Assembly (NCBI RefSeq): GCF_963668385.1
Contig: NZ_OY764327.1
Location: 3,134,501-3,198,500, forward strand
DNA: 64,000 nucleotides
Origin: an uncultured Carboxylicivirga sp.
GTDB lineage: Bacteria; Bacteroidota; Bacteroidia; Bacteroidales; Marinilabiliaceae
Direction of reading: 5' to 3'
The notes under the pieces are model-generated. The model worked only from the letters and a program-made list of their open reading frames with translations. It was not told the DNA's origin and made no database searches. Shown here piece after piece: positions 30,346 to 39,900 of this stretch. The position numbers and the translations under genes were made by a program. Each line of letters begins with the position of its first letter. Within the stretch, counting starts at the first letter, position 1.

Positions 30346-30535
30346 GGTTCGGAGGCTTGCCTCCGGACCTTCCGATACGGTGCCTCCGGACCTTCCGATA
30401 CGGTGCCTCCGGACCTTCCGATACGGTGCCTCCGGACCTTCCGATACGGTGCCTCCGGACCTTCCGATACGGTGCCTCCGGACCTTCCGATACGGTGCCT
30501 CCGGACCTTCCGATACGGTGCCTCCGGACCTTCCG
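30346..30535 (+). repeat. GC-rich 23-bp tandem repeat array (7 full copies plus a partial one)
   Basis: The unit TGCCTCCGGACCTTCCGATACGG occurs in seven identical copies from 30358 to 30518, and a 17-base partial copy ends at 30535. The array is preceded by an inverted arm, GGTTCGGAGGC (30346-30356), which pairs 10/11 with GCCTCCGGACC of the first copy. The array is about 65% GC in a genome near 37%. One frame is open across it (period 23 residues), but it has no start context and I do not call it a gene. Confidence 0.95.
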
Positions 30536-30674
30536 TTAGTTAAGTATTTTACATCTTGAAATAATTACAGGGGATTTTCTGGCACATACAGGGTGATTAT
30601 TCAATAGGTAAGTAGATTTTTTCAAAAGAACATTTGTACTCACGGATTGGTTATGATTGTAAATCAGAATAACT

Positions 30675-31406
30675 ATGCAGAAAATAACGTTGTTTATAAT
30701 AATTTACCTGTTGATCGGTTTAAATACGTTTGCACAAGAGATTGTAACTGATCGACCTGATCAAACGGAGTCATCGTCAACTGTTCCGCTTAAAAGTCTT
30801 CAAATCGAATCGGGTTTGATGATTGAAAATATGAATCGCTCAGCCGACAGGGCTTATTTTATACCTACAACCTTGTTTCGTTATGGTTTAAGTAAAAACT
30901 TTGAATTACGATTGGGTGAACAACTGGTTAATTATTCCGACCAAACAGCTTTAAGCGATTTAGAACTGGGGTTTAAAGTGCAAATTTTGCGTAAAGAAGA
31001 TATTGACACTGAAATTGCTTTTTTGTCGCATGTGATAGTGCCTACAGGAGCCGATTGGATCTCATCGAGTTCAATAGGTTCGGTAAGTAAACTAGCCTTA
31101 TCTCAAACCTTTACTGATGCTTTAGGCATAGGAGCTAACTTTGGATATTCCAATTTTGGAGAAGGAAGTGGAGATCTTACTTATTCGGCAGTATTTGGTA
31201 TTGGCATTACAGAGCAGTTAGGCTCTTATTATGAATTATACGGTGAACTAGCTGATATGAATGATTGGATCTCGAATTTTGATGCCGGATTGACTTATCT
31301 TCTACAACCGAATCTTCAATTTGACTTTTCATTTGGTTTGGGATTAAATCAAACCATGAATTACATGGCTTTGGGTGTTAGTTGGAATATTGGTGGATAC
31401 AAATAG
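30675..31406 (+). CDS. Outer-membrane beta-barrel of the phenol MetA-pathway transporter type
   Basis: The 243-residue protein has a signal peptide (LFIIIYLLIGLNTFAQ), then VTDRPDQTESSSTVP, the hallmark start of this barrel family, and a series of amphipathic strands (LQIESGLMIE, FELRLGEQLVNY, TYSAVFGIGIT) to the C-terminus. Members are predicted outer-membrane barrels annotated as transporter or MetA-pathway of phenol degradation; substrates are mostly unknown. The TDRPDQTES motif and length fit. It stands alone between the tandem repeat array and a large sensor kinase. A short helical spacer is absent, so this is a simple barrel. Confidence 0.75.
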   Translation: MQKITLFIIIYLLIGLNTFAQEIVTDRPDQTESSSTVPLKSLQIESGLMIENMNRSADRAYFIPTTLFRYGLSKNFELRLGEQLVNYSDQTALSDLELGFKVQILRKEDIDTEIAFLSHVIVPTGADWISSSSIGSVSKLALSQTFTDALGIGANFGYSNFGEGSGDLTYSAVFGIGITEQLGSYYELYGELADMNDWISNFDAGLTYLLQPNLQFDFSFGLGLNQTMNYMALGVSWNIGGYK

Positions 31407-31679
31407 CTGACATTTAGTTTTGTTAAAATAAATCTCAAAAAATAGTGATACCTTTAATTAGAGAATATAAGAGCTTTTTATGGTATTGGTTATAAAGATG
31501 AGGATATAGAACAGAAAATTAGTGATAGTATAATGCAATAATAAACCAGGTATATATAAATGCAAATATGTGTATTTTTAAACTTGTTGAAGTTGTATTT
31601 GTTCTAGTTGTGTAAATCAGGTAGGAACAGTAATTGTTCTTTTTAGAGGGGGATTTTTTAGTTAATAGTTCAGTTTAAT

Positions 31680-34600
31680 ATGAAAAACAGGGGACGAAGT
31701 GAGCAGGAGTTGTTAGAGGAGCTTAATGCATTAAAAGCAGAGAATAATCTGTTAAAACAAGAAAAAACATCGTGGAAGAAAGTTGTTGAAAGTACTTTCG
31801 ATTTAGTCTTTAAACTTACTCTAAATTCAAAGGCTGATTTTCTATATATAAGTCCATCTGTAGAAAAAAACTTAGGGTATAAATCCAATGAGTTAATTGG
31901 TGAATCGATATATCGTTTGATCTATCCTGAGGATAAAGAAACGTTTATTGAACATGTTCTGTTATGCAAATACACTGAAGGAAAAGATGGCGTTAATTCT
32001 CAGTTATCAAACAAAAAAGACACCATTGAATATCGAATAGTAAGTAAAGAAGGAATCCGCAAATATTTTCAAAGTCGTATAATAATACAAAATGAAGAGT
32101 TACTTGTTGTTTCTCGTGATATTACCGATTATACTTTATTAAAAAAGGAATTAAATCGTAAAGAACACTTTTTTTCAGAATCGGGCAAAATAGCTAAAGT
32201 GGGAGCCTGGGAATTATTATTTCCCCACATGGAATTCAATATAACTGATAATTTGAGGAGTATTATTGAGATGCCTGAAAATCAAAAGTTATTTTTAGGT
32301 GATATCTTTCAATTGGTGCATCCCGATGATAGATCTCATGCACAAGAAGTACTGCAGCAGGCTATGCAAGGTGAATCTTTCGATTTTAAATACAGAATTA
32401 CAACAGGTAAAGGAAATATTAAGTGGTTGCACAATAAAGGAATTTGTGAGAAAGAAAATGGAGAAATACGAAGAATTAAAGGTGTACTTCAGGATATTAC
32501 GCAGGTGAAACTTGCCGAGCGTGAGATCTTAAAAATAAATAATGAACTTAAGCAGTATAAAGATAATCTTGAAAAAAAGGTTGAAGAGCGTTCTCATAAG
32601 CTAGTGCTTTTTTCAAAGGCCTTAGAAAGTAGTTTGGCCTGTATTGCTATTACCGATAAGCACGGAATTATTGAGTATGCAAATGGTGCATTTTTAAAAA
32701 CAACGGGATATAACACAGACGAAGTAGTTGGAAAGTCATTTTCCTTCTTGAAGTCTGGAGTACATTCATTTGCTTTTTATACTAAGTTGTGGAATACCAT
32801 TTTAGAAGGTAATACCTGGAAAGGCGAAATATGTAATAAAAAGAAAAATGGTGAATTATATTGGGAATCGGCCATTATTTCGCCTGTAAAAAATTCTGAA
32901 AATAAAATAACTCATTTTATAACCGTAAAAGAGGATATTACTCAAAAAAGAAAAGTGCAGGAAGAGCTTGAAAAAGCAAATGTACTTTCATCTACTGCTT
33001 TAAAATTATCTAATACTGGATATTGGTATGCCGATTTTGGAACAGATCCGCTTAAATTATATGCAGCTGCAAAAACATTGGTGATGTATGGAATGGATCC
33101 TTCATCTGAAGGAACAGGAGTAGATGTTAATGTGTGGTTAAATGGGGTGGCTGCTGTTGATCCTAAAACGGCCGAAAGAGAGTATGAAGCATTAAGATAT
33201 GCGATAGAAAATCGTGAAAGTCAATATGAAAGGGTTTATCCTTTTAAAAGATTAGACGATGGCAAGCTAGTTTGGTTTAGAGTAATAGGTGAAAAATGGT
33301 ATGATAAAACAGGTAAGTTATTACGGATATATGGATTCTCGCAAGACATAACCGAACAGGTAAATAAAGAGAATGAACTAATTGAATCAAGAGAAAATTT
33401 ACAGGCTTTATTTGATAATATGACATCAGGTCTGACAGTAAGTGAGCTGATACATGATGATCAGGGGAAAGCTATCGACTTTAGAATTATTAGTTGTAAT
33501 AATGCCTATAAAAAAATTCTCACTAATTTTTCTGAAAGCGATATTGGAAAGCTTTTCAGTGAATTATATGATATATCAAATATTGATTTAAATATTTTTG
33601 ATAATGTTGTTAAAACGCGTGTGCCTTTTCAGGCAGAAGTATATTGGGCTCCTATTGCAAAATTCCTTTCATTAAAGGTTTTTCCTGATAACCAAGGGCG
33701 TTTCTTCTCCCTTTTTGAAGATATCTCAGAACGTAAACGACAAGAAGCTGAAATTATCGAATCGCGCGAACAGTTTGAAATATTGTTTGAAAATATGGTT
33801 ACCGGTTTTGCCGAAAATGAAGTAATATTCAATGATGAAGGTAAGCCCATTGATGTTAGAGTGCTAAGATTTAATACTGCTCTTAAAAAAATGGTGCCAT
33901 CTTTATCCGATGAAATTAAAGGAAAAAGATTAAAGGAATTATCAATACCTAGTTTGTTAGATTTGAATATTGTAGCTGATATTGCAACCACAGGTATACC
34001 TAAAAGGTTCCAAATTGAAAAAGATAATAAGCATTATAGTCTAAATGTATTTTCTCCCAAAAAAAACCATTATGCTGTATTAGTCGAAGATGTAACTCAA
34101 AGAGTTAAACAGGAGGAAGTATTACAAGCAAGTGAGCAGCGATTTCGTAATCTGTTTGATAATGCACCCGTTGCCTATCTTTCTCTGGATATCAATGGTA
34201 ATTATATCGATTTTAATAATTGGTGTCTTAACCTACTTGGTTATAAAAGAGATCAATTGTTAGGTAAATCTTTCAGCAGCGTATGGAGTAATACATATAA
34301 AAGTGAATTTGATAAAATAATCACTAAAATAAAACAAAGTGGATATATATCAACCGAGTTAATTCTTCTCAAAAAAGATGGTTCTGAGATAGTGGTTGTT
34401 CTAGAAGGGCGCGTACAATATAATCAGGAAGAAACTCCCATAAGGATTCATTGTATTTTAGTAGATATTCATGAGCGGAAACAGCAGGAATTGCAAATAA
34501 AGCAAAAGGAACAGAATTTTCGTAATCTGTTTGAGCAAAACATGAATGCAATTTTTATCTTAAATGAGGCAGGATCTTTAATTCTGGATTGTAACAAAAA

Positions 34601-37600
34601 GGGTGTTGAATTGCTGCATGCTCACTCAAAAAACGATATTGTTGATAAGTCACCCATTGTATTCGGTCCTGAAATACAGTCGGATGGAAAGGTCACCATT
34701 GAAAAGATAAAGGAGCAGATAGAAAATACACGCAAGGTTGGTCACTGTCAATTACAATATCAGTTACAAGATACCAATAAACGACTCTTCGATTCCAATA
34801 TTAATATGGCATTAACGATTTACAACGAGCAAATTGGAGTCTTGTGCATGGTTGATGATATTACAGAGCGAAAAGCACTGGAAGAAAAGCTTAGAGAGAA
34901 TGAGCTTCGATGGCAGTTTTCAATCGAAGGAAGTAATATTGGTATTTGGGATTGGGATTTTGAATCAGGGAAAGTTCATCTTTCAAAGCAATTGTGTAAT
35001 ATTTTGGGTTATGAGGAAGGAGAAGTTCCTTCTAACTGGATCAAAGATTTAAGTATTATCCATCCAGAAGATAGAGATATTGTGCTCAATGGTATGCAGT
35101 ATCACATTAAAAACAAAACCGATTTATATCAGAATGAACATAGAGTAGTATGTAAAGATGGATCGCTAAAGTGGGTACTAGATCGTGGTAAAGTTGTAAA
35201 GTGGGCCTCAAATGGAAGCCCTATTAGAGTGGTGGGAACCTATACCGATATTAGTGATATGAAGCGGATGCAGGATGAGCTTTCGGAGGCTAAAAATGCA
35301 GCAGATTCAATCATCGATAATAATCCCAACCCTGTAGTCGTAGTTGATCTTAGTACAAGTGAATTGTTACGCTATAATCCGGCTGCGAAAGAGTTGATGA
35401 ATTTGTCTACCAATTCGTCAAATAAGTTTTTTACGGCCGACGATAGCAATATCATTATTTCATCAGAAGATGGAGAAAAACTCATGCGAAAGCTTATCGA
35501 AGATGGTGCAATAATAAATTTTGAAGTACAGGTTTATGATAGAATCAGAAAAGAAACGCGGGATAGTTTAATCTCGTTACAGCATATTCGTTACGAATCG
35601 AGAGACTGTGCAGTGGCAGCAATGTTGGATATTACTGAGATAAAGCAAATACAAAACGAACTAAAGCAGCAAACCGAATTGCGGCATATATTAACCGATA
35701 TTTCATCTAATTATATCAATATTGATATCAATCAATTAGATGATGCTATTAACGAAGCCTTAAAGCGCATAGGAACTTTTATTAATTCAAATCGGGCTGC
35801 AATTTATTCATACAATCAAGATCTAACAACATATAAAATTCAGTATCAATGGACGAAGGATGGCGTACAACCTATTACCGATAAGTTGCAAGAAATACCA
35901 GTTAGTAATCTAGCTTCCGAATGGGTGAAAAAGCACTTGAACAATCAAGTTGTTTATTATTCAAATATTAATCAGATTGAAGACGTTGAATTGAGATATA
36001 CTCTTGAAGAAGATGGATATAAAAGCCTACTAACGATTCCGATGCTTAGTGCAAACAGGTTGATTGGATTTATAAGTTTTGATATTGTCGATAGTGAAAA
36101 ACATTATACAAAACAGAGTTTTGAATTACTTCAGCTGTTTTCTCAGATTTTAATTAATATCAGTAATCGAAAAGAATTCGAAAATCAAATTATAGTAGAA
36201 AAAGAAAAAGCAGAATCTGCGAGTACAGCTAAGAGTGCATTTTTGGCAAATATGAGTCATGAGATACGTACACCAATGAATGCCATAATTGGTTTTTCTG
36301 AAATTTTATCCAAAAAAGTTGAAGATCCTACACTGGAAAATTACGTTAATTCTATTTATTCGAGTGGAAAAACATTGCTAAAACTTATTAATGATATACT
36401 TGATCTTTCAAAAATTGAGGCTGGAAAACTTGAATTGAATTACGAAGTGGTTAATCTTAGAAATGTTTTCAGAGATATCCGGATGCTTTTTAATCAGAAA
36501 GTTCAAGAAAAAGGATTGATACTTCATTCGAATATTTCAAATGAAGTACCTGAAGCCTTATTAATAGATGAGCTACGGCTTAATCAGGTATTGATAAATG
36601 TTGTTAGTAATGCTATAAAATTTACTCAAGATGGAAGTATTTCAATACAGGCTGATATTAAAAATGTAACACCTGAAAACGGCACTCTTATTATTAGCAT
36701 AACAGATACCGGAATTGGAATCGCGAAAGATAAACTGGAGATGATTTTTGAAGATTTCAAGCAGGAGGATGAATCCATATCTCGCCAGTATGGAGGAACG
36801 GGATTAGGATTGAGTATTTCACGGAAAATTGTTCATTTATTCAATGGTAGTTTTCAGGTAGAAAGTAAGGAAGGTAAAGGTAGTACATTCATCATCGAAT
36901 TGCCGGATGTTAAAATAGTGAATGACTCACCTCCGGTGCAAGAAGAGGAGTTTAATGACAGTGAAATTTGTTTTGAACCTGCAAAAATACTAATCGTTGA
37001 TGATGTGAAAAGTAACCGCGATTTGTTGGCAAGTCATCTTCTGTTGTTGGGATTTGAAGTATACGAGGCCGTGGATGGAGCAAGTGGTTTTACACAGGCA
37101 GTTGAGGTTTTACCTGATTTAATTTTTATGGATTTAAGAATGCCGGGTGAAGATGGTGGAGAAGTAACAAAACGCTTAAAACTACAAACTGAAACGAATC
37201 GCATACCTGTAATTGCATGCACAGCATCCGTTTTAGATGCTCCCGAAAAATTATTGCATTCTGGTATCTTTGATGGGTCCTTAACCAAGCCTATATTATC
37301 CAATGATTTGATTGGGATTTTGATTAAATACTTTAAATGGAAACAAAAGGAAGAAACTTCAACACATGATAGGACTTTGCATTTTTCGGAATCGGACTTA
37401 GATTATCTAATAAACAAATTAAGTGATATTTGGGATCAAAAGAAGCTACGAAAAACTGTAAAAGGGCAAAAAACATTGGCCGAATTAATTATACAAACAG
37501 GAACGGAATTAAACAATAAAGATATCGTAAATTTAGGTGAAGATTTTAGAGACGCGATAATAGGATTCAATCTTAAGAAAGTGGATGAAATAATTAAAAA

Positions 37601-37622
37601 ACTTGAGGAAGTTCTTAACTGA
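31680..37622 (+). CDS. Multi-PAS hybrid sensor histidine kinase / response regulator
   Basis: This 1980-residue cytosolic hybrid kinase has no signal peptide or membrane helix. It has a short coiled coil, then about ten PAS/PAC units up to about residue 1320 (each ending in a DIT/DIS motif such as VVSRDITDY, LQDITQVK, VKEDITQKR, FSQDITEQ, FEDISERK, VEDVTQR, VDDITERK, YTDISDMK, MLDITEIK), a GAF domain at about 1340-1495, HisKA with H1527 (NMSHEIRTPMNAIIGFSE), HATPase_c (NVVSNAIKFTQ, DTGIGIAKDK, GGTGLGLSISRK), and a receiver domain with phosphoacceptor D1818 (FMDLRMPGEDGG). A 90-residue helical tail follows, possibly an Hpt-like or dimer segment. It lies 39 bases upstream of a second REC-kinase, its likely partner. 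Signals are unknown. Confidence 0.92.
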   Translation: MKNRGRSEQELLEELNALKAENNLLKQEKTSWKKVVESTFDLVFKLTLNSKADFLYISPSVEKNLGYKSNELIGESIYRLIYPEDKETFIEHVLLCKYTEGKDGVNSQLSNKKDTIEYRIVSKEGIRKYFQSRIIIQNEELLVVSRDITDYTLLKKELNRKEHFFSESGKIAKVGAWELLFPHMEFNITDNLRSIIEMPENQKLFLGDIFQLVHPDDRSHAQEVLQQAMQGESFDFKYRITTGKGNIKWLHNKGICEKENGEIRRIKGVLQDITQVKLAEREILKINNELKQYKDNLEKKVEERSHKLVLFSKALESSLACIAITDKHGIIEYANGAFLKTTGYNTDEVVGKSFSFLKSGVHSFAFYTKLWNTILEGNTWKGEICNKKKNGELYWESAIISPVKNSENKITHFITVKEDITQKRKVQEELEKANVLSSTALKLSNTGYWYADFGTDPLKLYAAAKTLVMYGMDPSSEGTGVDVNVWLNGVAAVDPKTAEREYEALRYAIENRESQYERVYPFKRLDDGKLVWFRVIGEKWYDKTGKLLRIYGFSQDITEQVNKENELIESRENLQALFDNMTSGLTVSELIHDDQGKAIDFRIISCNNAYKKILTNFSESDIGKLFSELYDISNIDLNIFDNVVKTRVPFQAEVYWAPIAKFLSLKVFPDNQGRFFSLFEDISERKRQEAEIIESREQFEILFENMVTGFAENEVIFNDEGKPIDVRVLRFNTALKKMVPSLSDEIKGKRLKELSIPSLLDLNIVADIATTGIPKRFQIEKDNKHYSLNVFSPKKNHYAVLVEDVTQRVKQEEVLQASEQRFRNLFDNAPVAYLSLDINGNYIDFNNWCLNLLGYKRDQLLGKSFSSVWSNTYKSEFDKIITKIKQSGYISTELILLKKDGSEIVVVLEGRVQYNQEETPIRIHCILVDIHERKQQELQIKQKEQNFRNLFEQNMNAIFILNEAGSLILDCNKKGVELLHAHSKNDIVDKSPIVFGPEIQSDGKVTIEKIKEQIENTRKVGHCQLQYQLQDTNKRLFDSNINMALTIYNEQIGVLCMVDDITERKALEEKLRENELRWQFSIEGSNIGIWDWDFESGKVHLSKQLCNILGYEEGEVPSNWIKDLSIIHPEDRDIVLNGMQYHIKNKTDLYQNEHRVVCKDGSLKWVLDRGKVVKWASNGSPIRVVGTYTDISDMKRMQDELSEAKNAADSIIDNNPNPVVVVDLSTSELLRYNPAAKELMNLSTNSSNKFFTADDSNIIISSEDGEKLMRKLIEDGAIINFEVQVYDRIRKETRDSLISLQHIRYESRDCAVAAMLDITEIKQIQNELKQQTELRHILTDISSNYINIDINQLDDAINEALKRIGTFINSNRAAIYSYNQDLTTYKIQYQWTKDGVQPITDKLQEIPVSNLASEWVKKHLNNQVVYYSNINQIEDVELRYTLEEDGYKSLLTIPMLSANRLIGFISFDIVDSEKHYTKQSFELLQLFSQILINISNRKEFENQIIVEKEKAESASTAKSAFLANMSHEIRTPMNAIIGFSEILSKKVEDPTLENYVNSIYSSGKTLLKLINDILDLSKIEAGKLELNYEVVNLRNVFRDIRMLFNQKVQEKGLILHSNISNEVPEALLIDELRLNQVLINVVSNAIKFTQDGSISIQADIKNVTPENGTLIISITDTGIGIAKDKLEMIFEDFKQEDESISRQYGGTGLGLSISRKIVHLFNGSFQVESKEGKGSTFIIELPDVKIVNDSPPVQEEEFNDSEICFEPAKILIVDDVKSNRDLLASHLLLLGFEVYEAVDGASGFTQAVEVLPDLIFMDLRMPGEDGGEVTKRLKLQTETNRIPVIACTASVLDAPEKLLHSGIFDGSLTKPILSNDLIGILIKYFKWKQKEETSTHDRTLHFSESDLDYLINKLSDIWDQKKLRKTVKGQKTLAELIIQTGTELNNKDIVNLGEDFRDAIIGFNLKKVDEIIKKLEEVLN

Positions 37623-37661
37623 AATCATTTTAAAATATTAACAATCGGAAAATAAAATCAT

Positions 37662-38798
37662 ATGGGGAGGGTTTTAATTGTTGATGATAATGCACGAAAT
37701 ATTCAATTATTAGGGAATATTCTTACAGAGAATAGTTACGAAGTTGAATATGTGCTAAGTGGAGAAGATGCCTTAGATATGTTAGAATCAGAAAATTTTG
37801 ACCTTATACTAATGGATGTAATGATGCCGGGAATGGATGGTTTTGAAACCTGTAAAAGAATAAAACAAACCAATCGGGCGGATATACCTTTGATTTTTCT
37901 TACTGCCATTAATGAAAAGGAAAGTATAACAAAAGGATTTGAAGTTGGAGGAGTGGATTATTTATCAAAACCTTTTAATACAGCAGAACTTCTTGCCAGA
38001 ATATCTACACATATTGCCTTAAAGAAGAGTAACGATGAATTAAACGATATAAACCGTTCATTAGAGCAAAAAGTAATAGAAAGAACAGAAGAGTTGTTAA
38101 TCGCGAATGATAAACTTAGGCAAGCAAATGATGAATTAGCTGTATTGGATCAATCAAAGAATGAATTTTTAAGTATTATCAATCACGAAATACGTACTCC
38201 TTTGAATGGAATTATTGGTTTTGTTAATGTAATTAAGGCCAGTGTTAAAGACGAGATTCTATTAAATATGATCACTCAATTAGATGAATCTTGTAATCGA
38301 TTAGAAGAATTTTCATTTCAGGCATTAGATATTTCAAATTTAACCACAAGGAGAAGTAATACTCTTAATCTAGTATCTACAGGTGTTGATCTTTTAATTA
38401 ATTTGGCCATAGACAAGTTGGATACGAAATTGTTGAAAAAAGAAATACATATTAGTAGTAAGATAGAGAGTTGTAACTTAAACTTAGATGTTAAGTATTT
38501 TTCGAAATGTATTTATTTATTAATATCAAATTCAATTAAGCATTCAGCACATCGTAGTAATATTTCAATAGTTGGACGAAAGTCAGATCAATCATATCAT
38601 ATAAACATAAAAGATGAAGGTGTAGGGTTTCCTGAAAAATTATTGAAAAATGGAATTAAAGCTTTTGTATCAACACATATTGATAATAATCCAGGGCTGG
38701 AACTCTATTTGTGTAAATTAATTATCGAAAGTCATAAGGGAAGTTTATCTATTCAGAATGATAAAGGAGCTTTGGTGCAGATACAACTTTCGTTATGA
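37662..38798 (+). CDS. Response-regulator / histidine-kinase fusion (REC-HisKA-HATPase)
   Basis: The 378-residue protein has an N-terminal receiver domain (VLIVDDNARNIQLLG, phosphoacceptor D52 in LMDVMMPGMDG, K in YLSKPF), a coiled-coil linker at about 120-165, a HisKA domain with H175 (IINHEIRTPLNGIIGF) and an ATPase domain. The N box (LISNSIKHSAH) and G1 (DEGVGFPEK) are recognisable, but the G2 position reads NNPGLELYLCK in place of GxGLGL, so kinase activity may be weak or lost. It follows the large hybrid kinase by 39 bases, and the two probably form a phosphorelay with no DNA-binding output in this region. A terminator lies at 38822. Confidence 0.9.
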   Translation: MGRVLIVDDNARNIQLLGNILTENSYEVEYVLSGEDALDMLESENFDLILMDVMMPGMDGFETCKRIKQTNRADIPLIFLTAINEKESITKGFEVGGVDYLSKPFNTAELLARISTHIALKKSNDELNDINRSLEQKVIERTEELLIANDKLRQANDELAVLDQSKNEFLSIINHEIRTPLNGIIGFVNVIKASVKDEILLNMITQLDESCNRLEEFSFQALDISNLTTRRSNTLNLVSTGVDLLINLAIDKLDTKLLKKEIHISSKIESCNLNLDVKYFSKCIYLLISNSIKHSAHRSNISIVGRKSDQSYHINIKDEGVGFPEKLLKNGIKAFVSTHIDNNPGLELYLCKLIIESHKGSLSIQNDKGALVQIQLSL

Positions 38799-38821
38799 TG
38801 AAATGCTTTGTAAAATAAATG

Positions 38822-38855
38822 AAAATAGAGTATCCAAATTTGAATACTCTATTTA
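38822..38855 (+). terminator. Terminator after the REC-kinase gene
   Basis: AATAGAGTATCC and TGAATACTCTATT form a 10-bp stem; one side is followed by TTAT only, so the T run is short. Confidence 0.6.
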
Positions 38856-38856
38856 T

Positions 38857-38875
38857 CTTGCGGAGAGAGAGGGAA
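38857..38875 (-). other. Possible attachment-site remnant: 3' end of a tRNA-Ser-like gene
   Basis: On the minus strand these bases read TTCCCTCTCTCTCCGCAAG, which resembles the T-arm and acceptor end of Bacteroidota tRNA-Ser genes (…TCCCTCTCTCTCCGC). The rest of a tRNA is absent: the bases next to it (38876 onward) do not fold as one. Elements that integrate into tRNA 3' ends leave such a fragment at one boundary. If so, the island lies to the right and the intact tRNA is beyond 64000. This is inference from a short match. Confidence 0.35.
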
Positions 38876-39582
38876 CTGAAAAATTGCTTTAAGTGCCCAA
38901 TTCTCAATATTTTACGAATTCAATTTTTTAAGTCCTCTGTAAGTCCACCAAAATAGGGTCAAAAATGCCCGTTTTAAATGCGTTTTAATGAACTCATTTC
39001 CCTTCAAAAGTAGCAAAAAGGAACCGAACCTAAAAATGAATATTCAAACAAAGATTATCTCAAATAGTAATTAAATAAGATATTAATTATTTATATACAT
39101 ATTCTAATAGACCTTCTGGGGATTTTATGGTGAAATACTATTTAAAAATGAATAAAATTAACTACCTAATTTTTTGTTTGTTGATGAATTAGTTATGTGT
39201 CCAATAAAGTTCTCTAATTTAATTGTAATTAGAACAGAATTGCCGTAAATTATGGTTTTATCAATCACGAAAGGAGTTTTAAATAGACGCAATAGAAACG
39301 ACATACAAATCCAAGAACAGAAGAATACTTAATTAAAAAAATGAAAAAGCAATAAGAAGGTATTCAAAAAATGTTTAATAAAAAACTAGGGATAATTAAA
39401 TTTAAAGACTCAGAGTCAGAGTGTTATGCTTAATATAGGTTGAAAGTGTTGTTGCAGTTAAGGGGTGAATTAAAGTTTGTTATATGGTTCAAGAATAAGG
39501 TGATAACCCTAGAAATTTTCAACAAATCTATCATAGCTTATAGGTTAGAGTTAAAAAATGAAGGTTAATAATTTTAGAAGAT
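38876..39582. other. 707-base region without a recognised gene
   Basis: No supported reading frame is present. The first 170 bases are less AT-rich, and their minus strand starts a short frame beginning MSSLKRI that stops after a few codons. The remainder is AT-rich. It probably holds the decayed end of an integrated element and the promoter of the gene at 39583. Confidence 0.4.
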
Positions 39583-39879
39583 ATGATACCAGATAAATAC
39601 AAGAATTACTATTTAGGATCGAATAAATTATTTTTCCCTGAATACGAGTTCGTAATTAAGTTAAGCTTTCCAAGAGTTTTTGTTCGTTTTTTGCGTGTTG
39701 AAGGCTATTATTCCGATTGGGATAAATTCTTTCAGAATGTAGCTGAAGTACAATATATTGAAGGTAGTAAACTATCGAAAATAGAAGAACGACAAATATT
39801 AAATGAAGTCTGGGATTTTTTAACAATGGAAAAAGGACCTAATAAGGCAGATTTTTATGGGAAAAACGATAAGTTATAA
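39583..39879 (+). CDS. Hypothetical protein, 98 residues
   Basis: I do not recognise this protein. It is soluble and rich in aromatic residues in the first half (YKNYYLGSNKLFFPEYEFVIKL, FLRVEGYYSDWDKFFQNVAEV), with a charged helix after it (KLSKIEERQILNEVWDFLTMEKG). The ATG is preceded by an AT-rich stretch with a purine run (gaagat). It lies 21 bases upstream of the next plus-strand gene and may be co-transcribed with it. Confidence 0.5.
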   Translation: MIPDKYKNYYLGSNKLFFPEYEFVIKLSFPRVFVRFLRVEGYYSDWDKFFQNVAEVQYIEGSKLSKIEERQILNEVWDFLTMEKGPNKADFYGKNDKL

Positions 39880-39900
39880 TGATTAGAAAAGTAAGTTAAT

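Noticed and set aside
30358-30535. A CRISPR array at the 23-bp repeats
   Set aside because: The units are contiguous with no spacers, so it is a plain tandem repeat.
30357-30539. An open frame of 60 codons across the 23-bp tandem repeats
   Set aside because: It merely reflects a repeat without stops in that frame; there is no start context, no family match and the translation is periodic.
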